A stretch of DNA of 64,000 nt, taken from an uncultured Eubacteriales bacterium (lineage in GTDB: Bacteria; Bacillota; Clostridia; Christensenellales; Borkfalkiaceae). The stretch is from the NCBI GenBank assembly GCA_905207235.1, contig CAJLKN010000005.1, positions 36,610 through 100,609 of the forward strand, given 5' to 3'. The notes under the pieces are model-generated. The model was not told where the DNA came from, searched no databases, and was given only the letters and a program-made list of their open reading frames with translations. Shown here one piece after another: positions 32,174 to 40,253 of the stretch. Position numbers and translations under genes: made by a program. How positions within the stretch are numbered: position 1 is the first letter of the stretch; every line of letters starts with the position of its first letter.

Positions 32174-32264
32174 CTCTTAATCAGTGGGCCCAGGGTTCGA
32201 GTCCCTGAAGGTGCACCAAAAAGCCCGATTTTTAAGCGAAAATGCCTGAAAATCGGGCTTTTTT
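32174..32264 (+). repeat. attR, 91-bp direct repeat with tRNA-Lys 3' fragment
   Basis: Exact copy of 20488-20578. It holds only the 3' part of tRNA-Lys(CTT) plus the terminator hairpin, so it is not a functional tRNA gene. Confidence 0.95.
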
Positions 32265-32455
32265 CGTGCCCGCTTTTAATCGTTGGTTGTAATTCAGGTC
32301 AAACGTCTCGTCCCTTTTATGAGACGCGTTAAAATGCTTGAACTTATTCCGCAGCGTAAAGCAAATTGGTTTTGCATGCGTTCGCTTTGCGCAATTTTAA
32401 TTAACTCAGATAAAGTTTCCATACGATTAATTTGTTTATATCATAAAATTGACCA

Positions 32456-32833
32456 TCAGGAAATATCTTCTGCTTTTCCACTGTCAGACGAGGCGGTGGA
32501 ATTTTTTAATGTTTCAATCGTTTGTTTAACGAGTTTTTTGCAAGCAAAATTTAAAGAGCGGTAGTCTTTAAGCAACTTTCGTTCTTCTTCGGACATTAAG
32601 GCGCTCTTGCTTTCAAGGGGTTTTACGCAAAAATCGTCTTCGAGCTCTAATAGGTAATCAGTTGAAATATTAAAAAATTTTGCTAATTTTCGTATGGTTG
32701 ACGCAGTTGCTTCGTTTCTACCAACTTCAATTTTTGCAATGGTGGACTGACTTACGCCTATTGCCTGCGCGAGGTCTTTTTGACTCAAATCTTTTTCTGA
32801 CCTTAATTCATACAATTTAGATCCTATACTCAT
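32456..32833 (-). CDS. Second XRE-family repressor, outside attR
   Basis: A 125-residue regulator with HTH_3 motif KDLSQKDLAQAIGVSQSTIAKIEVGRNEA, then FFNISTDYLLELEDDF and a C-terminal helix (EEERKLLKDYRSLNFACKKLVKQT). Architecture and many residues parallel the prophage repressor at 22717-23070, although sequence and operators differ. It lies 190 bases beyond attR and reads toward it. Its own target promoter (32864-32921) drives no intact gene, only a six-codon frame with a good ribosome site, so this looks like what is left of a second, related element. Confidence 0.85.
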   Translation of the reverse strand: MSIGSKLYELRSEKDLSQKDLAQAIGVSQSTIAKIEVGRNEATASTIRKLAKFFNISTDYLLELEDDFCVKPLESKSALMSEEERKLLKDYRSLNFACKKLVKQTIETLKNSTASSDSGKAEDIS

Positions 32834-32863
32834 ATAAAAAATTTTAGCATAAAAAATTCGTTA

Positions 32864-32921
32864 TGTACTTGACAAGTACATTTCTATTTGCTATACTTTA
32901 CTTATAAGTACATTTGTACTT
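32864..32921. promoter_or_regulatory. Promoter with paired TGTACTT/AAGTACA operators
   Basis: Plus-strand TTGACA (32869-32874), spacing 17, TATACT (32892-32897). Operator 1 is the near-perfect palindrome TGTACTTGACAAGTACA (32864-32880) over the -35; operator 2 AAGTACA-TT-TGTACTT (32906-32921) covers the start site. Both face the second XRE gene. Confidence 0.8.
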
Positions 32922-32958
32922 TAAACAAAGGAAGGGCTTAGAAGGCGATGTAGAGGAG

Positions 32959-33088
32959 TTATGTCGGAAAAGTTTTATTAAGGTTTATCGATAACTACGG
33001 CATTCTTGATCTTTTTTGCCGATGTTTTTATTCAACGTATTTTTTAATTTCACATCGATAGAAGACTAAATAACTTTTTTCGACATAA
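32959..33088. repeat. 130-bp inverted-repeat unit (MITE-like or large hairpin)
   Basis: Imperfect ~35-base arms: left 32959-32992 begins TTATGTCG and ends ATCGAT; right 33054-33088 begins ATCGAT and ends CGACATAA. About 60 AT-rich bases lie between. No transposase is nearby and no clear target duplication is seen. Confidence 0.5.
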
Positions 33089-33206
33089 GCATTTAGCATG
33101 GTAAATTATTTGCGTTTGCGGTCATTCGCTTCGGTGAATGTGCAATAAAGTCTCCTGTTAAAAGTAGATGGGAGATGCAAGAAAATTTTTTACAGGGGGT
33201 TTTATT

Positions 33207-35093
33207 GTGAAAAAACTTATGGCAATTGCGGCAGCATGTATTATGGGGGCGGCTTTTTTTGTCGGCTGCTCGTCTGGTGGAGAGCAAGATCCTAATACAG
33301 GCGGGGGGGAGAACCCTCCTGAACACGAACATAGCTATGTGTACGAGAGTGCTGGTGAGAACGGTCACACCGTAACATGCAGCGGGTGTGATGAGGTTAA
33401 TAAGACAGAGCCGCACACCTATGACGGAGAGCTCGACCTTAATTGCTCACTGTGCGGTTACTCGCGCGATTGGTACGCGGCGCTTTCTTCTGAAACGAAG
33501 GAGAATCTGTCTGCAGACGGCTATGTAGAGGGAAGGACGACGGACTTTTCGCAATACGTCGGCACGGAAGCATATCGCACTGTATCCACCGTTGAACAAC
33601 TTGTGGAGGCAATCAAGGACGCACAGTTCCATTATAAAAACGTATGGAACGATGAGACCGGTACCTACACTCAGGAACCTGCGGACGGCTATGATGAGAG
33701 CAACTTTAAGGGCACTGTGCGCGTAATAGAGATTACACAGGACATTAATCTAGGCTATGAGCAACTTAGCAGCGAAGTAAAGAAAGAGGCTTCCATAGTT
33801 TCCGACTTTTGCAGGACAAGTTCAAACAGCAAAAAAGTATTCACTATGTCGGAGATGTTCACAGAAAACGGAATGACGCAGATAAATCTTTCCAACATAT
33901 CAGACTTGCTTATATATTCCAAGAATGGTGCAAAGCTGACACACGGCGGCTTTAAGGTTACCAGTTGCGACAACCTTGTGTTCCGTAACCTTGAGTTTGA
34001 TGAGCTTTGGCAGTGGGAGGACAGTGCTTCCACGACAACAAATGCTGTGGGCGACTATGATGCGTTCGGCTGGGCTTACTTCAAAATAGCCTTCTGCGGT
34101 ACCATATGGTTGGACCACTGCACATTCGGGAAGTCCTATGACGGACAGATAGACGTATCCAACGTAAATTATACCGCCAATTCAGGCGTCGCGTTCCGTG
34201 CTCCCTACGGCGCAGACGGTAGCAACGCTCTGCACATAAGCTGGTGTAATTTTGCTGCTGGAACCGACGATGAGGACGGATATCTCTTCCAGATGATGTC
34301 TGATGTTGAAGAGGACTATCAGAAGAGCATATCGGACGTTAACTACACATGTCAGTATCAATACTACAAGGCGCTTCGCGACGAGGGGGCAACCTTTGAT
34401 GATATTTTATACGGTCTTGCTGTTCCACAGAAGAAAGGCTTCCTGTTGGGCGACCAAGCGCACTACATTGATAAGGCGGACGACTATATTTATAATCTAA
34501 GCATTCAGGTTTCCTTTGCGAACTGCAAATTTATGAACTTCGAGGACAGAATTCCAAAGATGCGCGGAGGCAATACCTATATGTACAACTGTCTTATAGA
34601 CAGTTCGCAGTACTATAAATATCGCTCCAACCTCATTGAACTTGAGGCCGACAGTGTGGTTAAGGCAATAAACGAAACTTGGAAGTGTGCGCTGACCTCT
34701 CATGCGATAGGAGCGGGCAATCAGGGCAGTGTTATGGCGGAGAATTGCATCTTCCGCGGAATCGAGGACCTTGTGTATAACACCGATGTAAACACTAACG
34801 AGGGATTCTTTGTGCAGGGTGGCTACAGGCTGATTAACTGCAGCTATCAACGCGGAGAATCCGATGGGGTATATACAGGCTCTACCACCGACCCTGATAA
34901 CTTGTTCCCCGTCGATGATTCGGGAACTATATGTCCCGGATTTTTCGGGTGGCACACCGCTGACGGAGAGGCTCCTTTCAGTGTGAATGCATACGACTTG
35001 GACGAGCTTGAAGCAATACTTGGCAATTCCAACTTCGGTGCAGGAGTAAACGCGGGCGTACTTGGCGACAGGCTTCTTTCCGACAAGTTTTAA
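33207..35093 (+). CDS. Secreted lipoprotein pectate lyase (PL1 family)
   Basis: A 628-residue lipoprotein cleaving pectate by beta-elimination. Start is GTG 33207 after AGGGGGT. It has a lipobox ending FVGC (Cys about residue 19-20), then a His/Cys module (about 40-95: EHEHSYVYE, CSGC, EPHTYD, CSLCGY), then a right-handed beta-helix with the PL1 signature WLDHCTFGKSYDGQIDV near residue 300, preceded by FRNLEFDELW. Several loops are long. It acts at the cell surface on plant pectin. It is followed by a terminator; CE12-type and GLUG lipoproteins with the same N-terminal module lie 14-17 kb downstream. Confidence 0.85.
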   Translation: MKKLMAIAAACIMGAAFFVGCSSGGEQDPNTGGGENPPEHEHSYVYESAGENGHTVTCSGCDEVNKTEPHTYDGELDLNCSLCGYSRDWYAALSSETKENLSADGYVEGRTTDFSQYVGTEAYRTVSTVEQLVEAIKDAQFHYKNVWNDETGTYTQEPADGYDESNFKGTVRVIEITQDINLGYEQLSSEVKKEASIVSDFCRTSSNSKKVFTMSEMFTENGMTQINLSNISDLLIYSKNGAKLTHGGFKVTSCDNLVFRNLEFDELWQWEDSASTTTNAVGDYDAFGWAYFKIAFCGTIWLDHCTFGKSYDGQIDVSNVNYTANSGVAFRAPYGADGSNALHISWCNFAAGTDDEDGYLFQMMSDVEEDYQKSISDVNYTCQYQYYKALRDEGATFDDILYGLAVPQKKGFLLGDQAHYIDKADDYIYNLSIQVSFANCKFMNFEDRIPKMRGGNTYMYNCLIDSSQYYKYRSNLIELEADSVVKAINETWKCALTSHAIGAGNQGSVMAENCIFRGIEDLVYNTDVNTNEGFFVQGGYRLINCSYQRGESDGVYTGSTTDPDNLFPVDDSGTICPGFFGWHTADGEAPFSVNAYDLDELEAILGNSNFGAGVNAGVLGDRLLSDKF

Positions 35094-35161
35094 AGTTTGC
35101 TTTTAATTATGTTTATGTATTTTAATGATTAAGATTTTGTCGTGTCTTAAATAAAAATTTG

Positions 35162-35197
35162 CGGCGGGGGCTTCGTGTTAAGCTCCCGCCGTTATAA
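35162..35197 (+). terminator. Terminator after the pectate lyase gene
   Basis: A 12-bp stem (35162-35173 with 35180-35191, one mismatch-tolerant pair) followed by TTATAATGTTT; the T-run is weak. Confidence 0.6.
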
Positions 35198-36291
35198 TGT
35201 TTAACATTATTCATTGTCATTTTACATTATATTAAAATTTGGTTTTGCACTTTGAGGTTGCGATTGCATTGCTTTTGCGTTGTGTGGTCGAGGTTATGTG
35301 TTTTTATTGTTTGCGAAAGTGGTGTGCATGGGTTGGTTTGGGGAAAGCTGAATGAATTTTTTATGGCAGAGACAGATTTTGAGCGTTTTTGCACTGAGAT
35401 AAAATAGTGGGGGCTACAATAACTTAATTTGATAAAGTGTTGCGGAAACGGGCAATGAGTTTTAACAACGCAATAGGTATGCGCCGCGGCAAACATAATT
35501 ATTGCTCTGCGGTGTAAAAATCGGCAAAGCCCTGCGGCGGAACTGAACAGGCGAGCGATTATTATTTTATAAATGTCGGGAGGCGGAGAATTTTCTCCGC
35601 CTTTTTTCTTTGCTCTGTTTAAGGGGGGGGGCGAATTTAAATTTTTACAATCGTGCGCTTTCAAAACGATTTTAATTATGGAGGGTTTTCAGATAGTTCA
35701 TTGCGTTTTTGGTAATTGTCTTTGTTTTAATTAACAAAAGTATTTTTTAAGATGAGGGCAAAAACAAAGTAAAAGTTTGTAAATTTGCATAAAAAACTGT
35801 CATCATTTGTTTTATATGACTTTTAAGCAATTTGTCAGTAATTATCGTGCGAAGTTAGCCGTTCACATATTTTTTGCGAGATGTTTTCACAAAAATTTAT
35901 CTTTTGCGCGGTGAGGACGAAATTTGCCCGCAATTATTATATTTATGTGCGCGCGCGCATGTGATTATATAAGTTATGCTTATATAATGTATTTTTACAT
36001 GTGTGCTATATATAACAAATTTATATCAGAAATATAAGAATAAATTATAGTTTGTATATGTTATTGTGAAACTACATTTTTATATAAATACTTGACATTT
36101 TTGCGGGGTTTTGACTATGATATTAGTAAGAATTTAAGAAATAGCTGCTTACAGACAGAACAAAACAATAAGTTCAACGGCGTTTAGCGGCAATCAGTTA
36201 ATAGCTGTGGTTATATCTGATATATAAAATCAACTTATAGCATTTGGCTCAAAACTGATTAAAAAGGTATTAGTAAAAGGAGTATTGACTT
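35198..36291 (+). other. Long AT-rich spacer, probably decayed sequence
   Basis: Over 1 kb without a convincing gene on either strand. It holds a good terminator-like hairpin (35581-35590 with 35593-35602, then TTTTTT), scattered short frames such as MAETDFERFCTEIK, a CG-alternating tract near 35945, AT-rich palindromes near 35965-36000 and, at 36092-36121, the promoter of the next operon. The orphan terminator suggests a lost gene. Confidence 0.6.
36092..36121 (+). promoter_or_regulatory. Promoter of the pyrimidine transport/catabolism cluster
   Basis: TTGACA (36092-36097) and TATGAT (36116-36121), spacing 18. A leader of about 165 bases follows; I recognise no riboswitch class in it. Confidence 0.7.
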
Positions 36292-37137
36292 ATGGAAACT
36301 ATGGTACTCAGAAAAAATTGTGCAAATAATTTCTCTTGCGTGGCAGAAACTTACAATTCCGTCTCGGAGCGCGACGGCGAAATAAGCATAAAGGGACTTA
36401 ACATGCAGTTCCACACGGATAAGGGCGATACGGTTACTGCTCTTACCGACGTCAATCTTGATATTAAGAACGGCGAGTTCGTTTCGCTTCTCGGTCCGTC
36501 GGGTTGCGGAAAAACGACGCTTCTGAGGATAATAGCCGATCTTCTCGAAGCAACATCTGGCAGCGTGAGCGTGGGAGGCATTTCCCCGAGAGAAGCAAGG
36601 CTTGCGCGCAAGTTGGGCATGGTTTTCCAGAGCGCGGTGCTTTACGACTGGCGTTCGGTGCTCAAAAACGTAGAGCTTCCGCTTGAAATAATGAAAGTTC
36701 CCAAGGGCGAAAGAAGAGACAGGGCGGAGCACATGCTCGAAATAGTCGGACTTTCCGATTTCCGCAACAGTTATCCCTACGAACTGTCGGGCGGCATGCA
36801 GCAGAGAGTTTCGATTGCGCGTGCGCTTGCCGTAAATCCCAAGATTTTGCTTATGGATGAGCCTTTTTCGGCGCTGGACGAATTTACGCGCGAAAAGTTG
36901 CACGACGACCTTCTTGCCATCTGGCGCGAGAACAGGATGACGGCGGTGTTCGTAACGCACAACATAAGCGAGTCGGTTTATCTTTCCGACAAGGTAGTCG
37001 TCATGAGCCCTCATCCCGGCAGAGTGTCTGCCGTGCTCGATATAAATCTTCCTCGTCCCCGCCGTGCAGAAATGCGCGAGTGCAAGGAATATTACGATTA
37101 TATCACGGAAATAAGATCCGACTTCGAGGGGGTATGA
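36292..37137 (+). CDS. SsuB/TauB-type ABC transporter ATPase
   Basis: A 281-residue ATPase of the nitrate/sulfonate/taurine/THI5 import family. Walker A GPSGCGKTTL near residue 70, Q-loop VFQSAVLYDWRSV, signature LSGGMQQRVSIARAL, Walker B ILLMDEPFSALD and switch His in VTHNISES. The first 30 residues are an extra Cys-containing N-terminus upstream of the usual start region. AAAAGGAG lies nine bases before ATG. It is the first gene of a co-directional cluster with two permeases and a binding protein, with spacers of 4-44 bases between them. Confidence 0.92.
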   Translation: METMVLRKNCANNFSCVAETYNSVSERDGEISIKGLNMQFHTDKGDTVTALTDVNLDIKNGEFVSLLGPSGCGKTTLLRIIADLLEATSGSVSVGGISPREARLARKLGMVFQSAVLYDWRSVLKNVELPLEIMKVPKGERRDRAEHMLEIVGLSDFRNSYPYELSGGMQQRVSIARALAVNPKILLMDEPFSALDEFTREKLHDDLLAIWRENRMTAVFVTHNISESVYLSDKVVVMSPHPGRVSAVLDINLPRPRRAEMRECKEYYDYITEIRSDFEGV

Positions 37138-37141
37138 AATT

Positions 37142-37990
37142 ATGCGCGGCACAAAAACACCGCGGGGGAAATTTTTTGACAGATTAAAAGCTTTCACGCC
37201 TCCGAAGTGGCTGGTCGCGGCAGTATGGCTTGTAGGTTTCTTCATCGTGTGGGAAATAGTTGCCTGCATTGTAGAGGCAACGGGCAATGCGAATACGGTA
37301 TTCCCTCACATTTATAATATGGTTTACTGGTGCTTTTCATCGGCAACGGTGCAAACTTCTACCCAGTCATACAAACTCTGCGGCTCGAGCGTATGGCAGT
37401 ATCTGTCGGACACACTCTCTGTGGCGGTGCTCGGTTTCGCAATAGGCGCGGTGCTCGGCGTGATTTTCGCGCTTCTCATGAGCCTGTGGGTGCCCGTGCA
37501 GAAGGTAGGTTATCCCTTCCTTCTTGTTACCCAGATGATACCCATGCTCGGGCTTGCGCCCATATTCCTGTCGGTATTCCCCGATCTCTTCACATCGAAG
37601 ATGTTTATGGCGGCATATATGACGTTCTTCCCCGTGGCGGCAAACACGTTTGCAGGTTTCCGCTCCGTTGACAGGGAGCGCCGCGAACTTATGAAGATAA
37701 ATGCGGCGAACGTCGTTCAGGTATATGCAAAGCTGATGTTTCCCGCAGCGTTGCCTTCCATGTTCGTAGGTCTCAAGCTAGCAGCTCCCGCGGCGTTCTG
37801 TTCGGTAATATTCACCGAGCTTCTGCGCACGCAGGGAGGTCTCGGATACGGCATATTCGCATCGCAGTATGCAAGCCGCTGGGACCTTTGCTGGGGATAC
37901 ATATTCATGGCAATACTCGCGGGCGTGCTTATCTTCTATCTCGTCGAACTTGTCCAGCATTTTGTAATTCGCTGGAAGTCGAGCGATTGA
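37142..37990 (+). CDS. SsuC-type ABC permease, first copy
   Basis: A 282-residue inner membrane component with about six TM segments. The cytoplasmic EAA-like loop, which docks the ATPase, is visible as the segment around RELMKINAANVVQVYAKLMF (near residue 180), followed by PAALPSMFVGLKLAAPAAF. It pairs with the next permease to form the channel, as in THI5-type transporters with two distinct permeases. Start is four bases after the ATPase stop. Confidence 0.9.
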   Translation: MRGTKTPRGKFFDRLKAFTPPKWLVAAVWLVGFFIVWEIVACIVEATGNANTVFPHIYNMVYWCFSSATVQTSTQSYKLCGSSVWQYLSDTLSVAVLGFAIGAVLGVIFALLMSLWVPVQKVGYPFLLVTQMIPMLGLAPIFLSVFPDLFTSKMFMAAYMTFFPVAANTFAGFRSVDRERRELMKINAANVVQVYAKLMFPAALPSMFVGLKLAAPAAFCSVIFTELLRTQGGLGYGIFASQYASRWDLCWGYIFMAILAGVLIFYLVELVQHFVIRWKSSD

Positions 37991-38003
37991 AGGAGGTTAT
38001 CCA

Positions 38004-38891
38004 ATGAAAAAGTCAGGAAAAAGTATTCTGATGAACGTAAAGCGCGGCTGGAACAAAGTAGATGGCGTAGTTTATCTGATTTTGCTTTTTGTAATTATCT
38101 TCATACTCTGGCAGACAGGTGCGCTGCATGCGATACTGGGGCAGACCTATTCGCAGTTGCCCTTTCCCTTCACCAGAACGTTTTCTACCACAAACGCTCT
38201 TACGGGCGTAACCAAGGAGATAACGAGCATAGGCGTATTCAATTACATCGGTGCAAACTTCGGCATTATGATGTATAACGCAGGCATAACGCTTGCGGCG
38301 ATGCTGCCGGGCTACTTACTGGGCGCGCTTTTGGGTTACGGTTGCGCATTGCTTGCAACCATCTGCCGCAAGTGGGGCAGCGGAGCGCTCATTATTCTTA
38401 CGATATTCGTATCTGCTCCCGTAGTTGCGCTTGCGCCGGCAATAAACAACATGTTCGGTTCGGACGCGCCCTATGCGGCAAAGATAGTAATAGTCGTTAT
38501 AACCTGCATGGCAGGCATGGCAGTTAATGCGTACAAAGGGTTGAATACGGTCAAGCCGTACTCGGACGACCTTATGGACGTTTACAGCGCAACCTCTTCC
38601 GAAAGTTTTCTCAAACTCAGGTTGCCCGCATCTCTTCCCAACGTATTCACGGCGCTAAAAATTAACGTGGCTACGGCGATGACTTCGGTGTTCATTTCGG
38701 AAATTTATGCATATACGACGTCGGTCGGGCTGGGAAAGGTGTTCAAAACGGCATTCGATACGCAGAACCGCACGGCGGCGTGGGCATACATATTCCTCGC
38801 CGTGATAATAGGACTTGTTATATATGCAATTGTTGCGCTGATTGAAAAGAGGGGCATTCGTTGGCACACTTCACAGCGCAAGGTTGCCTGA
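38004..38891 (+). CDS. SsuC-type ABC permease, second copy
   Basis: A 295-residue permease with about six TM segments and an EAA loop around DLMDVYSATSSESFLKLRL followed by PASLPNVFTALKINVATAM. It is diverged from the upstream permease and has a larger extracytoplasmic segment after TM1 (FPFTRTFSTTNALTG). AAGGAGG precedes ATG. The two permeases probably form a heterodimer. Confidence 0.9.
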   Translation: MKKSGKSILMNVKRGWNKVDGVVYLILLFVIIFILWQTGALHAILGQTYSQLPFPFTRTFSTTNALTGVTKEITSIGVFNYIGANFGIMMYNAGITLAAMLPGYLLGALLGYGCALLATICRKWGSGALIILTIFVSAPVVALAPAINNMFGSDAPYAAKIVIVVITCMAGMAVNAYKGLNTVKPYSDDLMDVYSATSSESFLKLRLPASLPNVFTALKINVATAMTSVFISEIYAYTTSVGLGKVFKTAFDTQNRTAAWAYIFLAVIIGLVIYAIVALIEKRGIRWHTSQRKVA

Positions 38892-38935
38892 ATAGTTTTA
38901 AATGGTTATAAATTTTTTTGCAGGAGGACGCAAAA

Positions 38936-40075
38936 ATGAAAAAGAAAATTTTGGCACTCGCCGTAAGCGCGGTTATTGCTTGCGGCTGCACGGCAGCATT
39001 TACAGGCTGCGGCGGAGGCGATGAAGGCGGAGGACTTACACCCGTAACGCTTCAGCTCAAATGGCTCAGACAGTCGCAGTTTATGGGCTATTATGCGGCA
39101 GACGTGCTCGGTTTTTACGAGGAAGAAGGTCTCGACGTTACCATTGTTGAGGGCGGCACGACTTCTGAAATCGACGCCGTAGAGAGCGGCGCGGCTCAGT
39201 TCGGTACCACTTGGGTATCAAACCTCATGCCTTCGATTGCAAACGGTTCCAGCCTTATGGCGATAGCCCAGTTCTATCAGGATTCCGGCATGACGGCAGT
39301 TTCGCTCAAAACGGATACGGACATCGCAGACGGTACCACGATAAGCGCGGGCGAGAGCGTAGGCAACTGGCTGGGCGGCAACCAGTACGAATTGCAGGCA
39401 TATCTCGCATCGCTCAACCTCGATACAGAGCTCACTTCGCAGAGCTTCGATATGAACCAGCTTCTCTCGGGTTCGCTCGACTGGGCTTCGGCAATGACTT
39501 ATAACGAACTCGGTCTCGTGCTCGAAGCAGGTTATGACCTGGACGACCTCAACGTCATCTACATGCGCGATACGGACGTATCGATGATGGAAGACTGCCT
39601 GTTCGTCGATGCAAACTGGGCGGCTGAAAACACCGAAACGGTTGAAGCATTCCTTCGCGCTTCGATTAAGGGCTGGGCTTGGGCATGCACTCATGCCGAA
39701 CTTACCGGCGATCTCGGCAACGATACAGGTTCGCTCGTATATCAGGCAGGCGACAGCGTTTCGCTCTACCATCAGCAGTACATGGCTACCGAAGTTGCAA
39801 AACTTGTAGTGGACGGCACAAACGTAACCTCTTCAAATCTCAACAACATAGGCATTATGAACGAGAACGATTTTGAGGTAACGCGCGACATACTCAGCAA
39901 TTATTATACGAGCTCTACGGCGAGCACGACCCCCAGTCAGACGGATATCGCAACGCAGGCTGCGCTTGCTGAACTTACCTTCGATCAGGTGTTCTACACC
40001 CAGTTCTGGGACAATGTTCATTCATCTGTAGATCTCAGCGACCTCGACAGCTACACTTATTCGCCTGAAGGTTGA
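38936..40075 (+). CDS. THI5/NMT1-like substrate-binding lipoprotein
   Basis: A 379-residue binding lipoprotein. Start at ATG 38936 after AGGAGG. Signal peptide with lipobox AAFTGC (Cys near residue 25), then a Gly-rich linker and the THI5-like opening LQLKWLRQSQFMGYYAAD, the pattern of pyrimidine-precursor binding proteins (ThiY/NMT1 type). Family members bind hydroxymethylpyrimidine or related ligands. Because the downstream genes degrade pyrimidines, uracil, thymine or dihydropyrimidine is the likely ligand here, rather than a thiamine precursor. Ligand identity is inference. Confidence 0.85.
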   Translation: MKKKILALAVSAVIACGCTAAFTGCGGGDEGGGLTPVTLQLKWLRQSQFMGYYAADVLGFYEEEGLDVTIVEGGTTSEIDAVESGAAQFGTTWVSNLMPSIANGSSLMAIAQFYQDSGMTAVSLKTDTDIADGTTISAGESVGNWLGGNQYELQAYLASLNLDTELTSQSFDMNQLLSGSLDWASAMTYNELGLVLEAGYDLDDLNVIYMRDTDVSMMEDCLFVDANWAAENTETVEAFLRASIKGWAWACTHAELTGDLGNDTGSLVYQAGDSVSLYHQQYMATEVAKLVVDGTNVTSSNLNNIGIMNENDFEVTRDILSNYYTSSTASTTPSQTDIATQAALAELTFDQVFYTQFWDNVHSSVDLSDLDSYTYSPEG

Positions 40076-40196
40076 CAGTCCGACTATGCGGTCGGCTGAT
40101 GAAGCTACGATCCTTTATCCCCCGGCGGCGCGTCGGAAATATTTCAAAGATGCGCCGTCTGAGGAAAATTTTTGAAAATTTTAATTGCTTGATTTC

Positions 40197-40229
40197 TGAC
40201 CAGAGCGGCAAGCCCTGCCTCTCTGGTCA
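40197..40229 (+). promoter_or_regulatory. Hairpin between transporter and catabolic genes
   Basis: Nine-bp perfect stem TGACCAGAG (40197-40205) with CTCTGGTCA (40221-40229), loop CGGCAAGCCCTGCCT. It is followed by A residues, so it is not a terminator in this direction. It may stabilise the 3' end of the binding-protein mRNA or bind a regulator. Confidence 0.45.
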
Positions 40230-40253
40230 AAAAATAATAAAAAGAGGTTTATT

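Larger units (their letters stand above)
20488..32264. mobile_element. Integrated inovirus-like prophage in tRNA-Lys(CTT)
   Basis: Bounded by an exact 91-bp direct repeat; strand exchange anywhere in the repeat would release an 11,686-bp circle. Contents in order: minus-strand lysogeny unit (integrase, 46-aa protein, two-TM protein, XRE repressor); divergent operators; plus-strand unit with two hypothetical proteins, an ssDNA-binding-like protein, HUH Rep, two small basic proteins, a one-TM ectodomain protein, a signal-peptide/C-terminal-anchor protein, a 33-aa hydrophobic peptide and a Zot/pI-like membrane ATPase. Rep, ssDNA binder, surface proteins and assembly ATPase in this order parallel filamentous phages; no head, tail, lysis or portal genes are present. 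The alternative is an integrative mobilizable element with a Rep-type relaxase; the absence of a recognisable coupling protein and of a relaxosome gene set makes that less likely. Confidence 0.75.

Noticed and set aside
32174..32220. tRNA-Lys-like sequence after the element
   Set aside because: Only the 3' part from the anticodon loop is present, inside attR; the 5' half is missing, so it is an att remnant and not a gene.
36122..36291. TPP riboswitch before the THI5-like transporter
   Set aside because: CTGAGA and the ACCTGA core of the THI box are absent; the catabolic neighbours also argue against thiamine control.
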